Position numbers and translations under genes: made by a program
Source of the DNA: Choanephora cucurbitarum
Lineage: Eukaryota; Mucoromycota; Mucoromycetes; Mucorales; Choanephoraceae
Length of the DNA stretch: 64,000 nucleotides
Assembly: GCA_025331435.1 (NCBI GenBank)
Contig: JAIWNI010000036.1
Coordinates: 186,001-250,000, forward strand
Direction of reading: 5' to 3'
Part shown: positions 11,563 through 23,358 of the stretch, piece after piece
How the letters are laid out: the number at the start of each line of letters is the position of its first letter
Position numbering within the stretch: position 1 is the first letter of the stretch
Notes under the pieces: generated by a model
The model's database searches: none
What the model saw: only the letters and a program-made list of their open reading frames with translations
Told to the model about the DNA's origin: nothing

Positions 11563-11959
11563 GGGCAAATAAACTAAATAACATGTACGCTAAAAGCTTC
11601 CATAATGCTGCCATTTGGTTTTTGACAATACGCTATTTGGAAATTCTGTATGCGCTCATTGACATTTTGAAAACTGCTGATTGGATATTTTTTTACGCTG
11701 ATTGACTTTTTATTTTACGTCAGTTGGAAACTGCCAAATGATTCTTGAAATCCACCATTTGGGGCCTCAAGCACTGTATCTTTACAAACAAATCCCAAAA
11801 AAGGGGGAGGGGGTATAGCACTACAAAGATAATTTTTTACATTTTGTGATCGTTCGCATCGCTATCTTTTAAATCTAGTTCTATAGCTCTCTTGTCTAGT
11901 ACGTTTTTCAGTTCATGCACCATTATCTGAGAATCAAGTCTTGAAGCTTTTTCTTCACT
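11563..11959. other. Intergenic, 3' flank of the Tc1 relic
   Basis: Repeated short words such as CCATTTGG, CTATTTGG and GCTGATTG recur every 40-60 bp between 11610 and 11760, perhaps remains of transposon end repeats. There is a G run at 11804-11813. No gene is seen. Confidence 0.4.
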
Positions 11960-13965
11960 CTATCGTATGAAACAATCAATACATGTGACATCACTTGTAG
12001 CATATTTAAAGGTTACCTCTTTAATTCTTCGTTGCTTCATTTCCTCGATTCTTTCTTGTCTAGTTTTGACTGACCTTTCTTTACCATTCTTCTCAACAAT
12101 ACCTGCAATAGCCTCGAATACAGATGCCTTAGAGGCTACTGGTAAATTCAAGATATCTGCCACATCTTCTGAATCCAGCAGCATGCCCTTGCCCTCACTT
12201 TCTTCTATGGGAGTTGATGGCTCTATAGGCTCAGGCTCTTCTGTCAATGTATTTTGCTGTTCAAGAGTAGGTGGATTAAGGAACGCTTCAAGCATTTCCT
12301 TACCGCTTTGCCATTCTAATACCATTTCTTCCAATCCCTTCTGCACTGAAGAATATTCATTTAACAAACGCTCTTTAGTGCTAATCTGATCAGAAGGTGC
12401 TAAAGACATGGTGAGTTGATTTCGAGATAGACTGGCTGTTTTTTTTGTACCTGAATTCAATTGTCGTACATCTTCACTACACAGATATATCTTTGCTTCC
12501 ATTGTTCGTAATTGTTGCTCCAAAGAAGAAAGTCGATGAACGAACTTCTTTAGTCTGGCATCTTCTATTTTACTTGACAAGCTTCTTTTATCGAAATTAT
12601 TGATTGGTTTGTCTAATACATAAAAGTTTAGTAACTGTTATACAGCCTTTTTTAAATGACACTCACAGAATTCAGCATCTAAAATTTCGCCAAGTTCTTT
12701 TGCAAAACAATCTGTCTCATCTACCAACTTCCTCAAAACATCATTGATACTCTTCCAAGCACTTCTATAATCGTATTGCATGGATTCATGCTCCTTGGTG
12801 ATCGCATCTAAAGCAAGCAGCTGCACCATGCACTCTCTGCGCTTTGAATGCATTACTTGCGCAAGTTTTTTCAACTGATCAAGACTTGGCTCTTCGCTAT
12901 CGGTTGAAAAATCAACAGCTGAAAGTGAGGCAATTGAGTGCACATTGTACATATCATAGAGTGTAGCCAAATTTTTTTTGTTGACAGCATCCATCAGATC
13001 TATAATGCCTTCCTCATAAACGATAAATGCCCTTCGAAGTATAGAAGCCAATGCGTTACGAAGTTGAGTACATTTTCGTTGCTTGCCGTTCTGGTCGATA
13101 CGCGAAATAGGCGGTAGGGGTGATGAAAGGCGAAACCCCCGAGAAACAAGTTCGATTTCTTGAATTGTGATAAGTACACGATGGATTTTTGTATCAAACG
13201 TGTCACTGTGGTCCGTGAATATTTGTAATCGAGATAGTGCGGTTTGATACAACTGGCGAATACATGCTCTACGCTATTGAAGGTCCGAGAAAGAAATTCA
13301 TTAGAAATCTTATTTTGGAGAAGAGAGAGAGTCGGGCTTCATATGTCAAAAGAAAAAAAGGAAATAGATAGTTTACCTTATGCTTAACCAGAAGAAACAA
13401 AGATGCTGAGGAAGAAAAAAGCAACGAAATGGTTGGTAATTTTGAACGCATCAGGTATTTCTCTGCTCCAAATAAGATGGCAAGCGTGGCAAGTAGGTTG
13501 GTTGTGGCACCTAGTTTTGTTGTCCGAGGTGACTGAAATGGTAATTCGCTTAGTTGCTTGTTTTTATGAACTGACAAAACTTCACTCAAAAGTGGTGAAG
13601 TAACGATAAGGTATTTGAATTTCTCTTCAAAAGCAGACTCTTCCGCTCTAGATAATGAAATGGAAAAAGTATCCTGTTGAGACAAAGTTGTGTTAGCCGC
13701 TTACAACAAGTTTCTTTTTCGGCTATTGTGCCTTACATGAAACAAAGAGTTTCTCCAGATCTTTGAGATGTCAAGACGTCTACGATCGGGTTGCTTCGAG
13801 CGGTTGGTGCGAAGTGAAAGTGGAGGTGGCTCTAGCTTGACAGTTGTCTCTGCTTGGTCAATAGCTAATAGAAGGTAAATGTACTGAATAGCTTGTTATG
13901 CAATTTCTCTTACATTCTAAGTATTCTGCAAGAGGCGAGTCTTCGTATACAACAAACTCAGTCAT
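11960..13965 (-). CDS. Vezatin/Inp2-like membrane protein
   Basis: A five-exon minus-strand model of 578 residues: 13914-13965, 13737-13864, 13377-13673, 12667-13273 and 11960-12612. The start is the ATG at 13965 (MTEFVVYEDSPLAEYLE). Two hydrophobic segments lie at about 118-134 and 140-156. They are followed by IQEIELVSRG (about 196) and PLPPISRID (about 213). This order of a membrane hairpin followed by an IQE(I/V)ELVSRG...PLPPISRI signature matches the vezatin family, which includes the yeast peroxisome-inheritance factor Inp2 that binds myosin V. The C-terminal half is coiled-coil-like and acidic, ending in a basic Arg/Lys helix. The likely role is organelle attachment to myosin; which organelle cannot be told from the sequence. 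Confidence 0.75.
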
Positions 13966-14464
13966 AATTTCAATGTGAGAAAGAGAAAAGAAGAAGAAAA
14001 AGGAAATAAATATATATAGAAAAAAAATAGAACCTAAATTCGGTAACCTTCCGACAGATTTAGGCAATCTTTAGAGGGACTTGTTTTTGTTTTCAACTAC
14101 AAAATAAGCTTAGTTGTCACCCAAAAAGCCCCAACATTAGCACCTACCATTAATATATTTGATTCATATGGGTGGTACTACCATGTCAGTGAAATCACAC
14201 TTTTCAATACAAACTTTGTATGCGTGTAAATGTATATCTTGAATTAAGTTTAACCCTTCTATCATTTCCTTTTTTTAATGCTATTTAGAGCGCCCACATT
14301 TCTTACACCGTCTGTAACTCTTGCGATGAGGCATAGCTGGATAATTGTTGTTAACTAGTGCAAGTAATACCAAGACACTTGTGATGATACAATTATATTT
14401 TATTTGTCAATGTTGAAATTATGTCTAAAACAACACTACATTATATTGAAATAGAAACTAACGG
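13966..14464. other. Intergenic / upstream of vezatin-like gene
   Basis: Purine-rich on the plus strand (13978-14030), that is a CT tract just upstream of the minus-strand gene, as in other genes here. Otherwise AT-rich with nothing recognised. Confidence 0.4.
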
Positions 14465-14609
14465 TACAGTAGTCGCTCGATTTAAGAGCGCAATCTTTTA
14501 ACTTGAAAATTGCTGCAAGCGCTAAAGTGCCATTCGATTTAAGAGTATGCTCAATATAAGAGTGCATTTCTCAAGAATATGAACACTTTTAAATAAAGCA
14601 GCTACTGTA
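14465..14609. mobile_element. Pogo/Tigger-like MITE (145 bp)
   Basis: The left end reads TACAGTAGTCGCTCGATTTAA and the reverse complement of the right end reads TACAGTAGCTGCTTTATTTAA, matching at 17 of 21 positions. Both ends start with TA, the target duplication expected for Tc1/mariner/pogo elements. A second copy of the end motif (CGATTTAAGAGTATGC) lies inside at about 14534. There is no coding capacity, so it is a non-autonomous element. Confidence 0.7.
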
Positions 14610-15776
14610 CACACACTCACCTTTTAAAATACACCTTTTGAGATACTAGACATACTATACCATCCTATCCTTTCTTTTTCTTTAGCTCTTAATAAACACA
14701 AGAGAAAATTCAACAGTCATTTGTTCTCTTAGTATGTATATACAAAGATCTACCTTCAACATTGTTTGGTTGCCTGAACTCAACATCATCTACGGCTGAG
14801 TCAAATTGCTTATTTATAGATACTTTTAATGCTATATATTGCATATATCACAACCAGGTAAAGAGAAGACATCTGGACCCCAGTAGCATAGTTTTTTTTG
14901 TTTTCAATTGCAATCCATAGTCCTTTTCTCCTTTAACAGATAGAGCTTTTTATCATTTTTTTGGGCCCTTTAGAGTACAAAAAGGGGCACTGCAGTTTTG
15001 TCTAAGTGATGCATTCATGCCTATTGATTTGTAGCAGCAACTAACTAGTTTTCAATTCTATGTTTTGTTCTTGTTCTAGTGATCAGTACTTTGTTTTGTA
15101 TGAAACTCTAAAATTCTCATACTCATTGAAACGGATAAAGAACTAATGGACTGATTAATTGTAATTTCTGTTGGCTTTTTTAATTGACTCTGTGACTCCA
15201 TGGCAATAGTGTTTCTTTGGTCATACACACCATGCAAAAATTCTATCTGTGGAACAAATCTCAAAACACTGCTGTATACGCCAAATACTGAAAAAAAGCA
15301 TAAGTGGAGATGCGTGTCTCGTTTATGTGCTTTTTTTTTTGTTTGTTAATAAATTATGTAATAAAATTAGACTTTATTCGGAAAAATGATTCATCCTTTG
15401 TCCATTAAATAAGTAAATAAACGAACACATCTGTCATTTCATCATGAGGACTTCCAAACAAAAATTACACCATAATGAATTTCCAAAAATGAGTTGATGT
15501 ATATCAGGCCTTACTTATCAAAGTTGAGTCAACATCAAACTGTAGTTTATGAGGAATACGGCTAACATGCTTTTTTTTTTACAGAATCGCTTTGTGAGAA
15601 TGTAAGCTCCAAGGTTCTAATAGAGTTTTGCAAAGAAAAAGCATTATAGTTGTAAAAGTAGCTCGGATGCCGTATCATAACGGCTAAGAGCAGCGAAAAT
15701 TGCTGTGTTGTTTTGAAGCATATACATATCATTGCTCATATGGTAGCCACTCACATTGAGAGTGTGACCTCAAAAA
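14610..15776. other. Intergenic, AT-rich
   Basis: Poly-T runs (14890, 15330, 15570) and no convincing open frame. The only ORF (15076-15264, minus) has no domain and is probably chance. Confidence 0.5.
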
Positions 15777-15809
15777 ATGAGATCCAACTCCAGTATTAAG
15801 ATTATCATA

Positions 15810-16036
15810 TGTTTCTTTGTTACATTTGGAAGCCCACTCCCAAAACACGGCTTGCAACACAAAGAGATGGAGGAAGACCTAGCTTTGTCATGCATGAATT
15901 TTCTTTTTGTGCAACGGTATTTCTTTTCGGACGTCAAAATGCTATTGTTCGACATAAGGAACAAGATGTCAGTGCAAAGTACTTTGATCTTTCATTAAAA
16001 CAAAATAAGACCGAAAGTAACTCCCAGACTTTCTAA
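15810..16036 (+). pseudogene. Possible kelch-like relic
   Basis: A short frame reads KPTPKTRLATQRDGG followed by FVMHEFSFCATVFLFGRQN. The pattern PxPRxxxAT...vylFGGxN is that of a kelch repeat, with FGRQ in place of the usual FGGQ. No other repeats or exons were found nearby, so it would be a fragment. Chance similarity is quite possible. Confidence 0.2.
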
Positions 16037-16784
16037 TTGGTAGATGAAGTTATAAATTTCACTATTATCTGTTTACCAAAATATCAATACTGCTGGGAGG
16101 CACTTTTACTTGATGATATAAAGCCTGTCAGTTATAACCAAAGCAATTTTTTTATTTCGCAAATGGGTGAAAAACAGATAATTTTGCCATGAAAATGTAC
16201 ATATATCTACGCTCAGTCAGTTCGATAATTGTCAGATTGTCTGTACGTGCGCTTATTATTGATGATGAAAGCTAACAATGCTGGTCATAAACAGAGTTAG
16301 TACCTGGGAGCAGTTAGACATCAGAACACTCATTTAAGACATATGATTGGCTTTATCCTCTATCATTTTTAATGTCAGTAAAAATGCAATAAACCTGATC
16401 CAAGTTACTATTCTAATCCTGTTCACCTCTGAATGAGGTCAGCAAAAGAAAAAAAGGGGCAATATGGATGGGGTCGTCATGTGTCCTATATTTGAGTTCT
16501 GATGTTCAAATATACAGCTGGTCATCCTCTTTTTTCTTTTAATAGCCCGCCCTTTAACAATGGGATACCTGCATGACTTGTCTAAAATGGAGATAAGAAA
16601 AAAATTAAAACATATACTGTATCTGTCCCAAAACAATCTTTGAATTTCCAGAATACAGTTCAAAAGATTCACAACCGACTGTATTTAGAATTTCCTGCAG
16701 CTTTTTAGATTAGCTTTTTCCACTTTCTCTTTTTTTTTCCTCTCTCTCTCTCTCTCTTTTTCTCACTAATATAATACCAACACA
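16037..16784. promoter_or_regulatory. Intergenic and promoter of the sterol glucosyltransferase gene
   Basis: The last part (16712-16765) is a dense CT tract with a (TC)n run, ending 20 bp before the start codon at 16785. Such pyrimidine tracts precede several genes in this window and probably mark the core promoter or 5' leader. Confidence 0.4.
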
Positions 16785-19700
16785 ATGGATACTACAAACC
16801 ATAACGTACTGCAGTTTGTCTCAGCAGCAGCTCAAGCAGTAAGTTGTCTTTTCTTTCTCTTTTGACTATATCATACAAACTGTTTATGACTAAAAAGCAA
16901 AGTTATTAGTTTGAAACACAAGAAGCAGAAGACATGAAAGGTATTGGCAGCAATATCTTTTTAGTTAGATATTTTTATTCACTATTATTCTTTAGGTTCT
17001 GCAAGTGGTAAATGAAAAACATTATAAGACAAAGTAATTTTTGACTCAGCTCTTATGCTAGACCTGCGCCGTTCAGTAGAAGCCTTATCAGCACATAGCA
17101 GTACTTGGGATCTTCCAGATGACCAAGATGGCACTCTAGAACACAACACTAATATCTTAACTGAACGACCTGACCAAATTCGGCAACTTCTTGCTGAAGC
17201 AACAGGTGCAAAGATTGAAGAAGAATTAGCTTCTACTCATATCGCAGTCTCGCTACAAAATGACCAAAGTATAGAAGATCGATTAAAGGCAGTATTTGAT
17301 CTTCCCAGAAAAGAGGAACTAAGAGGAGGTGTGTTGTACTTTTCTGCTAGTATCTATTGATTCCAACTGATCCTTTGATACTGTGATAGAATGGCCATGT
17401 TATATAGTTCAATCAGCCATTGTTCCTGGTTTTCTTTATTTGACAGAGAACCATATATGCTTCTATGCCTCTTTACCAAAGAACCAGGTAAAGCTATATA
17501 TGACGACAGACTGCATATCTTGGAGTAATCATGCATACTAAACACATGCATTATAGCTTGCATTTCACAAGTCAGGTTACCTATTACTTAAAAAATCAAA
17601 CAAGATGAAAAGCAACTATGAGCGATTTTATTTTGATATTTGTGATGATGTCTTATCGTGGTATGAGAACTCATCTGATTCCTATTCTCCACTTGGTAAA
17701 ATTGACTTGGGAAGCGCTATTTCTATACGACATTCAACCAAAAGAAAGTATGGATTAAGGATCAAGACTATGGACAAGACGTGGCATTTACAAGCTGATA
17801 CTCAAGCTGGGCTGATTGAATGGTAAGGCATTTTTTTCTCCCTTTATCTTAAAAAAGAGCACGACTAAACACTATACATGCGTAGGACAAATGCTTTACA
17901 GAGAGCCATATTTAAGGCTAAAAATAATGGCAGCTGTCTTAAGATCACATTACCGTTTAAAAATATCTTGGATATCGAGCAAACAGAGGCATTTGAATTT
18001 CAGAAATTCCTTGAAGTCAGAGCTGTCGGCATCGATGACAGTTTTGTGATGGATGAAGTAAACAAGAGAGAGAGAGAGAGAGAGACAAGTGAAAGTTGCA
18101 TAAGCTGATATTGTCTTTAGTATTATTTTGCTTATTTCACTGATATTGAGCACACCTTCAGATGTCTAAGAAATGCTTGGGAAAACGCTCATGGTCAGGA
18201 TAATGTATTCTCTCGGCAAAGAACTTTATCCGTTACATCAATTGAAGAGAAAACTAGCGAATCAAACGACAATTCACCTTCACTTTCTATATCAGATCTG
18301 TACGATGCCGATGCACAGCCTATCACAATACCTGCTGCACTAAAGAAAACGCCATCTTCAACTTCACTTGATACAAATAGCAAAAAATCCAACTCTGTTA
18401 TAGCAAACGCACTAGCTGTACCAGGGGCACTAAAAGACTTTATCTATCCATCTTCGACTTCCATCAAATCCACAATGAGACCAGCTTTGGTAGATAAGGA
18501 GTCTAGTTCTGAGGATGAAGATGCTACCAGCTGGTTAGATGGTAAGCGTAAGTCGGGTATGAAATTAGTGTATGGTTTGTTAGGTGTAAATGCTATGGTT
18601 GGCAATCCTACCACGGGCCCTGAATACGAAGATGAGGAGGATGAGGACGATGAAGAAGATGACAACGAAGATGCTTCAGCTCGCGCTTTCAAAGAAGGCC
18701 CGCGTACAGATGAGGCTGAAGTGTTGGATGATCGTACCTTGACTAATTTCAAGAAATACTTTGTCTTTCCATCATCTGAAAAACTGTTAGCAGGTAAAAG
18801 AAATCAAAAGCAAACGATAGATAAAGCTCAAGCATTTGTGTTTAGTCTACCGTTGTTCTCTTATGAAGACACTACCATGTTATGGCAAGCTCTATATCTC
18901 TACCAATCATATCTCTTTCAACTCTAAAGGTTTTGCTACTAGAGCTAAGGTAATATAGATTTATGAGACGCTATTATGTATGTATATATAAAAAATAGGC
19001 CAATGTTTGTTTTTGGATAGATGATCATACCTTTCAAGGATGTTATCCGAGTACAAAAACTAAGAAGTCGAGGATATCTCTTTCATTCGTTGAGTATTTT
19101 AACACAAACTAAGAAAGAAGTTTACCTAGAGTTTTCTTCCCTTACGAGACGTAACAGTTGTTTTGCCAACCTATTCCTGCAACACAAAAGAGCTCTTGAA
19201 CCACATGCCGAGCCTGATATTGACGAACAAAAAATCAAAAACTGGGAAGCCCGCTTAAGGGAAGACGATCTGAAGGAAAATGTACTTCGTGCCCCTGTTC
19301 CAAAAGACGCAACGCTTCCTATCCTTTCTAGATCCTCAAATGAGACAGTGACGTACAGAAAGCCTGATAAATCATTGCATTTCACATGCATTACTATTGG
19401 TACTCGAGGTGACGTGCAACCTTACATTGCGCTATGTAAAGGATTGATGAAGGACGGCCATCGTTGCAGAATTACCACACATGACGAATTCAAGGATTGG
19501 ATAGAAGAACATGATATTGAATTTAGAAGTATTGGAGGTGATCCAAGTGAACTGATGGTAAGTACATTCCTTCACACTATACATCCTAGTTACTGATGCC
19601 TTAAAAAATAAAGAGAATTTGTGTAGAGAACAACTTTTTTAGTGTGAACTTTGTAGTGGAAGGTTTAAGGCTGGTAAGAGAAATGAAACAAACAAGTGAC

Positions 19701-20917
19701 GCCTCTTGCTGACAGATCAATTTTTTTTTTAGTTCAAAGTTTGGATTGATGAATTACTCACACTTGCCTGGGATGCAGTTCAAAATACGGATATTATCAT
19801 TGAAAGCCCTAGCGCTATGATTGGTGTTCATATGGCTGAAGCACTTCAAGTACCCTATTTCAGATCATTCCCTATGCCAATGACACGAACGCGTTCATTT
19901 CCTCATCCGTTTGCTACTCCTAATAATCCTAAAGGGCGATTATACAATGACATGACTTATGTTCTTTTTGACCATGCTATTTGGAGAGCGATTGCAGCAC
20001 GCACAAATTCATTTCGAAAGAATGTATTAGGCATTCCATCTACGAGTTATGAGAAGCTAGAGGTATGGAAGATTCCTTATCTCTATTCATTTAGTCCGAG
20101 TATCGTACCAAGCCCACTTGATTGGCTTGATTGGATTCACTGTACTGGCTATTGGTTCCTGGACAATCCTCAGACCGGTTGGACGCCTGATCCTGAACTC
20201 AAGTCATTCATTGAAGCACCTGACCCTCGTCCTATAGTTTACATTGGATTTGGATCAATCATTGTGTCTGATCCAATCGAAATCACTCGAATCATTGTTG
20301 AGTCTGTCTTGTTGTCTAATGTAAGGGCCATCGTCTCTCGTGGATGGTCTTCTCGCTTGCAGAAAGATCCACAGAACCAGGAAGATGACATGTTGAAGAA
20401 ACACTCAGGCACCATTTTGAGCGTGCACTCAGTACCTCATGATTGGCTTTTCCCTAAGATAAGAGCAGTCATTCATCATGGGGGTGCTGGTACGACAGCC
20501 GCTGGTTTGAGAGCAGGAAGGCCCACAGTCATTAAGCCTTTCTTTGCTGATCAGTTTTTCTGGGGTGAGCGTGTACAAGAGATGGGTATTGGTAAATGTA
20601 TCAAGCGTCTGACTGTAGAGTCGCTATCTGCAGCTTTACGGGTTGTGTCAACAGATGACAATATGTTGAAGATGGCTAACCGTGTAGGTGAGAAGATTCG
20701 AGCTGAATCAGGTGTTGAAACAGCTATACAATGTATCTATCGAGATATGGAGCTTGCAAGAGCAAGAACGTTATCATCCATTCAAAGAACATCTTCCAAG
20801 CTACCTGATGAAGGACTATCAGCGAGCATTGTGGAAGAGGATCAAGAGTGGACCATTATAGAAGAAGCAGCTTCTGGTTCTATATCACCAGGTTCCTGGA
20901 AGCTTAGAGAAACATAA
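16785..20917 (+). CDS. ATG26: Sterol 3-beta-glucosyltransferase (Atg26/Ugt51 type)
   Basis: A twelve-exon model of 1151 residues: 16785-16838, 16910-16940, 16996-17007, 17050-17328, 17390-17487, 17572-17822, 17886-18057, 18121-18793, 18846-18949, 19021-19557, 19614-19673 and 19733-20917. The enzyme transfers glucose from UDP-glucose to ergosterol-type sterols at membranes. Domains in order: first GRAM (about 107-158), PH (about 159-255, SGYLLLKKS to KTWHLQADTQ), an acidic linker (EDEEDEDDEEDDNED), second GRAM (about 507-615, LPCYGKLYIST), then a GT-B glycosyltransferase. The catalytic part starts with TCITIGTRGDVQPYIALCKG (about 678) and has the donor-binding box HHGGAGTTAAGLRAGRP (about 1004). 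This GRAM-PH-GRAM-UGT order is diagnostic for fungal Atg26. Exon 3 is only 12 bp. A role in autophagy is known only in some species. Confidence 0.93.
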
Positions 20918-21620
20918 TTTTTTCTTGCATGAATAAAGGAAACAACAAGAACTTGATTATTTTACAGGCTCCAGAAGAAGCAATCTTTTTGTAATACATT
21001 CAACCTATTTATCTATTGATAAGCCTATTTTGGTCTAGATGGTCAATTGTATTTCTTTGTATGTTTTAACTTTCTGACCCATTTTCGTTACACCAGCTTA
21101 CTATTTTATTGAGTGCAACACTATACTAAGTTAGAAATGCATTGTAAAACTAGAGTATTACGATAGAATGTGCAGGGTTGTCACAGACAAGAATTGACTT
21201 GAGGTGAAACAAGATTTGGTGGTCTCAGATTTCTTACCTTTTTTTATATAGATCTGGAGTACAAAATGACAAATATTTTCAAACACAGTTATCTGTCATT
21301 CTTATGTGGAGTACATTCCATTATGAATGAATAAGAGAAAACTAGTAACTATTTCAGTTTCATAAGTTTGAGATATTTCAGCCTTCCTAGCCTTATGCCA
21401 TTACTTCCCCCCATTCTATACAGTAAGTGATGACTGTCTCCTTTTCTTTTATCTTGAAGAGACTACTTGATGTTTCAATTCCAAACCGGAGTTTTTGCAG
21501 TTAAAAAAAAGATAACATAGCGTTCTGTACATAAAAAAAAAAAACTCACATCAATTTGCCCACGATCATTCTTTTCTTTTTCTTTCTCTTTTTTTTTAAA
21601 AAAAGAAATACATATTTGTC
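20918..21620. promoter_or_regulatory. Intergenic; promoter of alanine aminotransferase gene
   Basis: Contains poly-A runs (21505-21545) and a CT/T-rich tract at 21570-21600, ending 20 bp before the next start codon. Nothing else is recognised. Confidence 0.4.
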
Positions 21621-23358
21621 ATGATTAGAACTCTTTTGCGTACAACCAAGAACACAAGCTGCATTCAATTAAACCATTGCGCAACTCGATTTGCTTCAAC
21701 ACAAGGTAAAAAGAGGCTTTGTAGATAAACAAGAAATTAACACAGGTATGTATCTAGCAAAGAAAGTGTTGACAGTTGAAACTATGCACCCTTTGGTGAG
21801 AAATGCTGAATATGCTGTTCGTGGTGCTTTGCCCATCCGTGCTGAAGCCTTGAGTCAGGTACCATAATACAGAAAAGAGATTTACACGAAAAGAAGGGGA
21901 AGGGGTAAAGAATCCATCATCTAACGGATTTCTTTGTTATAGCAATTGAAAAAGGACCCTTCAAAACTAAACTTTGAAAGAGTCGTATTCTGTAACATTG
22001 GTAACCCTCAACAACTGAACCAAAAGCCTATCACTTTCTTTAGACAGGTAAGAAAAAAAAAAGAATACTAAAAAAATCGAGATGATCTATGGTCATTAAA
22101 CCTCCGATAGGTTGCCTCTCTCTGTGAAAATCCTGAATTGCTTAAAGCTGAAAACAGAGAACTTGTATCGAAATTATATCCTGCCGACGCCATTGCTCGT
22201 GCTGAGCTTCTTTTAAAGCACATTGGCAGCATTGGTGCTTATTCTCACTCTAAGGGTATTGCTCATATCCGTGAAAATGTAGCTAAATTTATCGAACGCC
22301 GTGATGGTTATTCTGCCAATCCCGATCATATCTTTTTGACCCAGGGTGCCTCTGAGGGTGTTCAGAAGGTCATTCAGCTCCTGACTCAAAACAACACATC
22401 GGGTGTCATGATTCCTATTCCCCAATATCCTTTATACTCTGCTACACTTGCTTTAGTAGATGCTGCACCTGTTCCCTATTATCTTAACGAAACTCAAGAT
22501 TGGGGATTGAATGTTGAGGACCTTAAGAGCTCAGTTGAAAAGGCTCGTAAGGACGGTGTCGATGTACGCGCCCTTGTTATCATCAATCCCGGTAATCCCA
22601 CTGGTCAATGTCTTTCAGAAGATAACATTCGTGAAATCATCAAGTTCTGTCATGAAGAGCGTATCATTTTATTGGCTGATGAAGTCTATCAAACCAACAT
22701 TTATCAACCTGAACGTCGTCCTTTCCACTCTTTTAAGAAGGTGTTGATGTCCATGGGCAGCGAATATTCTAACCAAGAACTCTTTTCCTTCCACTCTACC
22801 TCAAAGGGTATGATTGGTGAATGTGGTCGTCGTGGTGGTTACTTTGAATGTGTCAATATCGATCCAGAGATCTTGGAACAAGTTTACAAGATTTCTTCTA
22901 TTTCCTTATGTCCTAATGTGCATGGTCAAATTATGGTCGATTTGATGACCAACCCTCCTGTTGAAGGTGATGAATCTTATCCTCAGTACAAAGAAGAAGT
23001 AGATGCAATCTTTGAATCTCTTCGTCGTAGAGCAACTAAGCTTGCCAAATGTTTCAACAGGTTGGAAGGTGTTACTTGTAACGAAGCTGAAGGTGCTATG
23101 TACCTCTTCCCTCGCATTCGCTTACCTACCAAGGCCATTGAGGCTGCCAATAAGGCTGGTGTAGCTCCTGATGCTTTCTATGCACTAGGCATGTTAGATG
23201 CCACTGGTGTCTGTGTTATCCCAGGTTCTGGTTTTGGTCAAGAGGAAGGTACTTTCCACTTTAGATCTACCTTCCTTCCGGAAGAACATCTCTTTGACAA
23301 GTTCTGTGGAAGCTTAGAGAAGTTCCACCAAGACTTTTTGAACAAATATAGAGATTGA
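21621..23358 (+). CDS. Alanine aminotransferase, mitochondrial form
   Basis: A four-exon model of 516 residues: 21621-21705, 21746-21858, 21943-22047 and 22111-23358. It converts alanine and 2-oxoglutarate to pyruvate and glutamate with PLP. The N-terminus (MIRTLLRTTKNTSCIQLNHC, then ATRFASTQ) is basic and Ser/Thr-rich with no acidic residues, as expected for a mitochondrial presequence. The fold type I aminotransferase core includes CNIGNPQQLNQKPITFFRQ, FLTQGASEGVQ, INPGNPTGQCLS, LLADEVYQTN and HSTSKGMIGECGRRGG, with the PLP-binding lysine at about residue 333. These words are characteristic of the ALT/GPT branch. The last exon carries most of the protein and codon usage looks like a well-expressed gene. 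Confidence 0.94.

Noticed and set aside
16081..16700. Possible gene on the minus strand at 16439-16672
   Set aside because: No domain, no splice context and poor codon pattern; it lies in the upstream region of the sterol glucosyltransferase gene.
18444..18752. Serine-rich minus-strand ORF
   Set aside because: Antisense translation of the acidic GAT/GAA repeat in the sterol glucosyltransferase linker.
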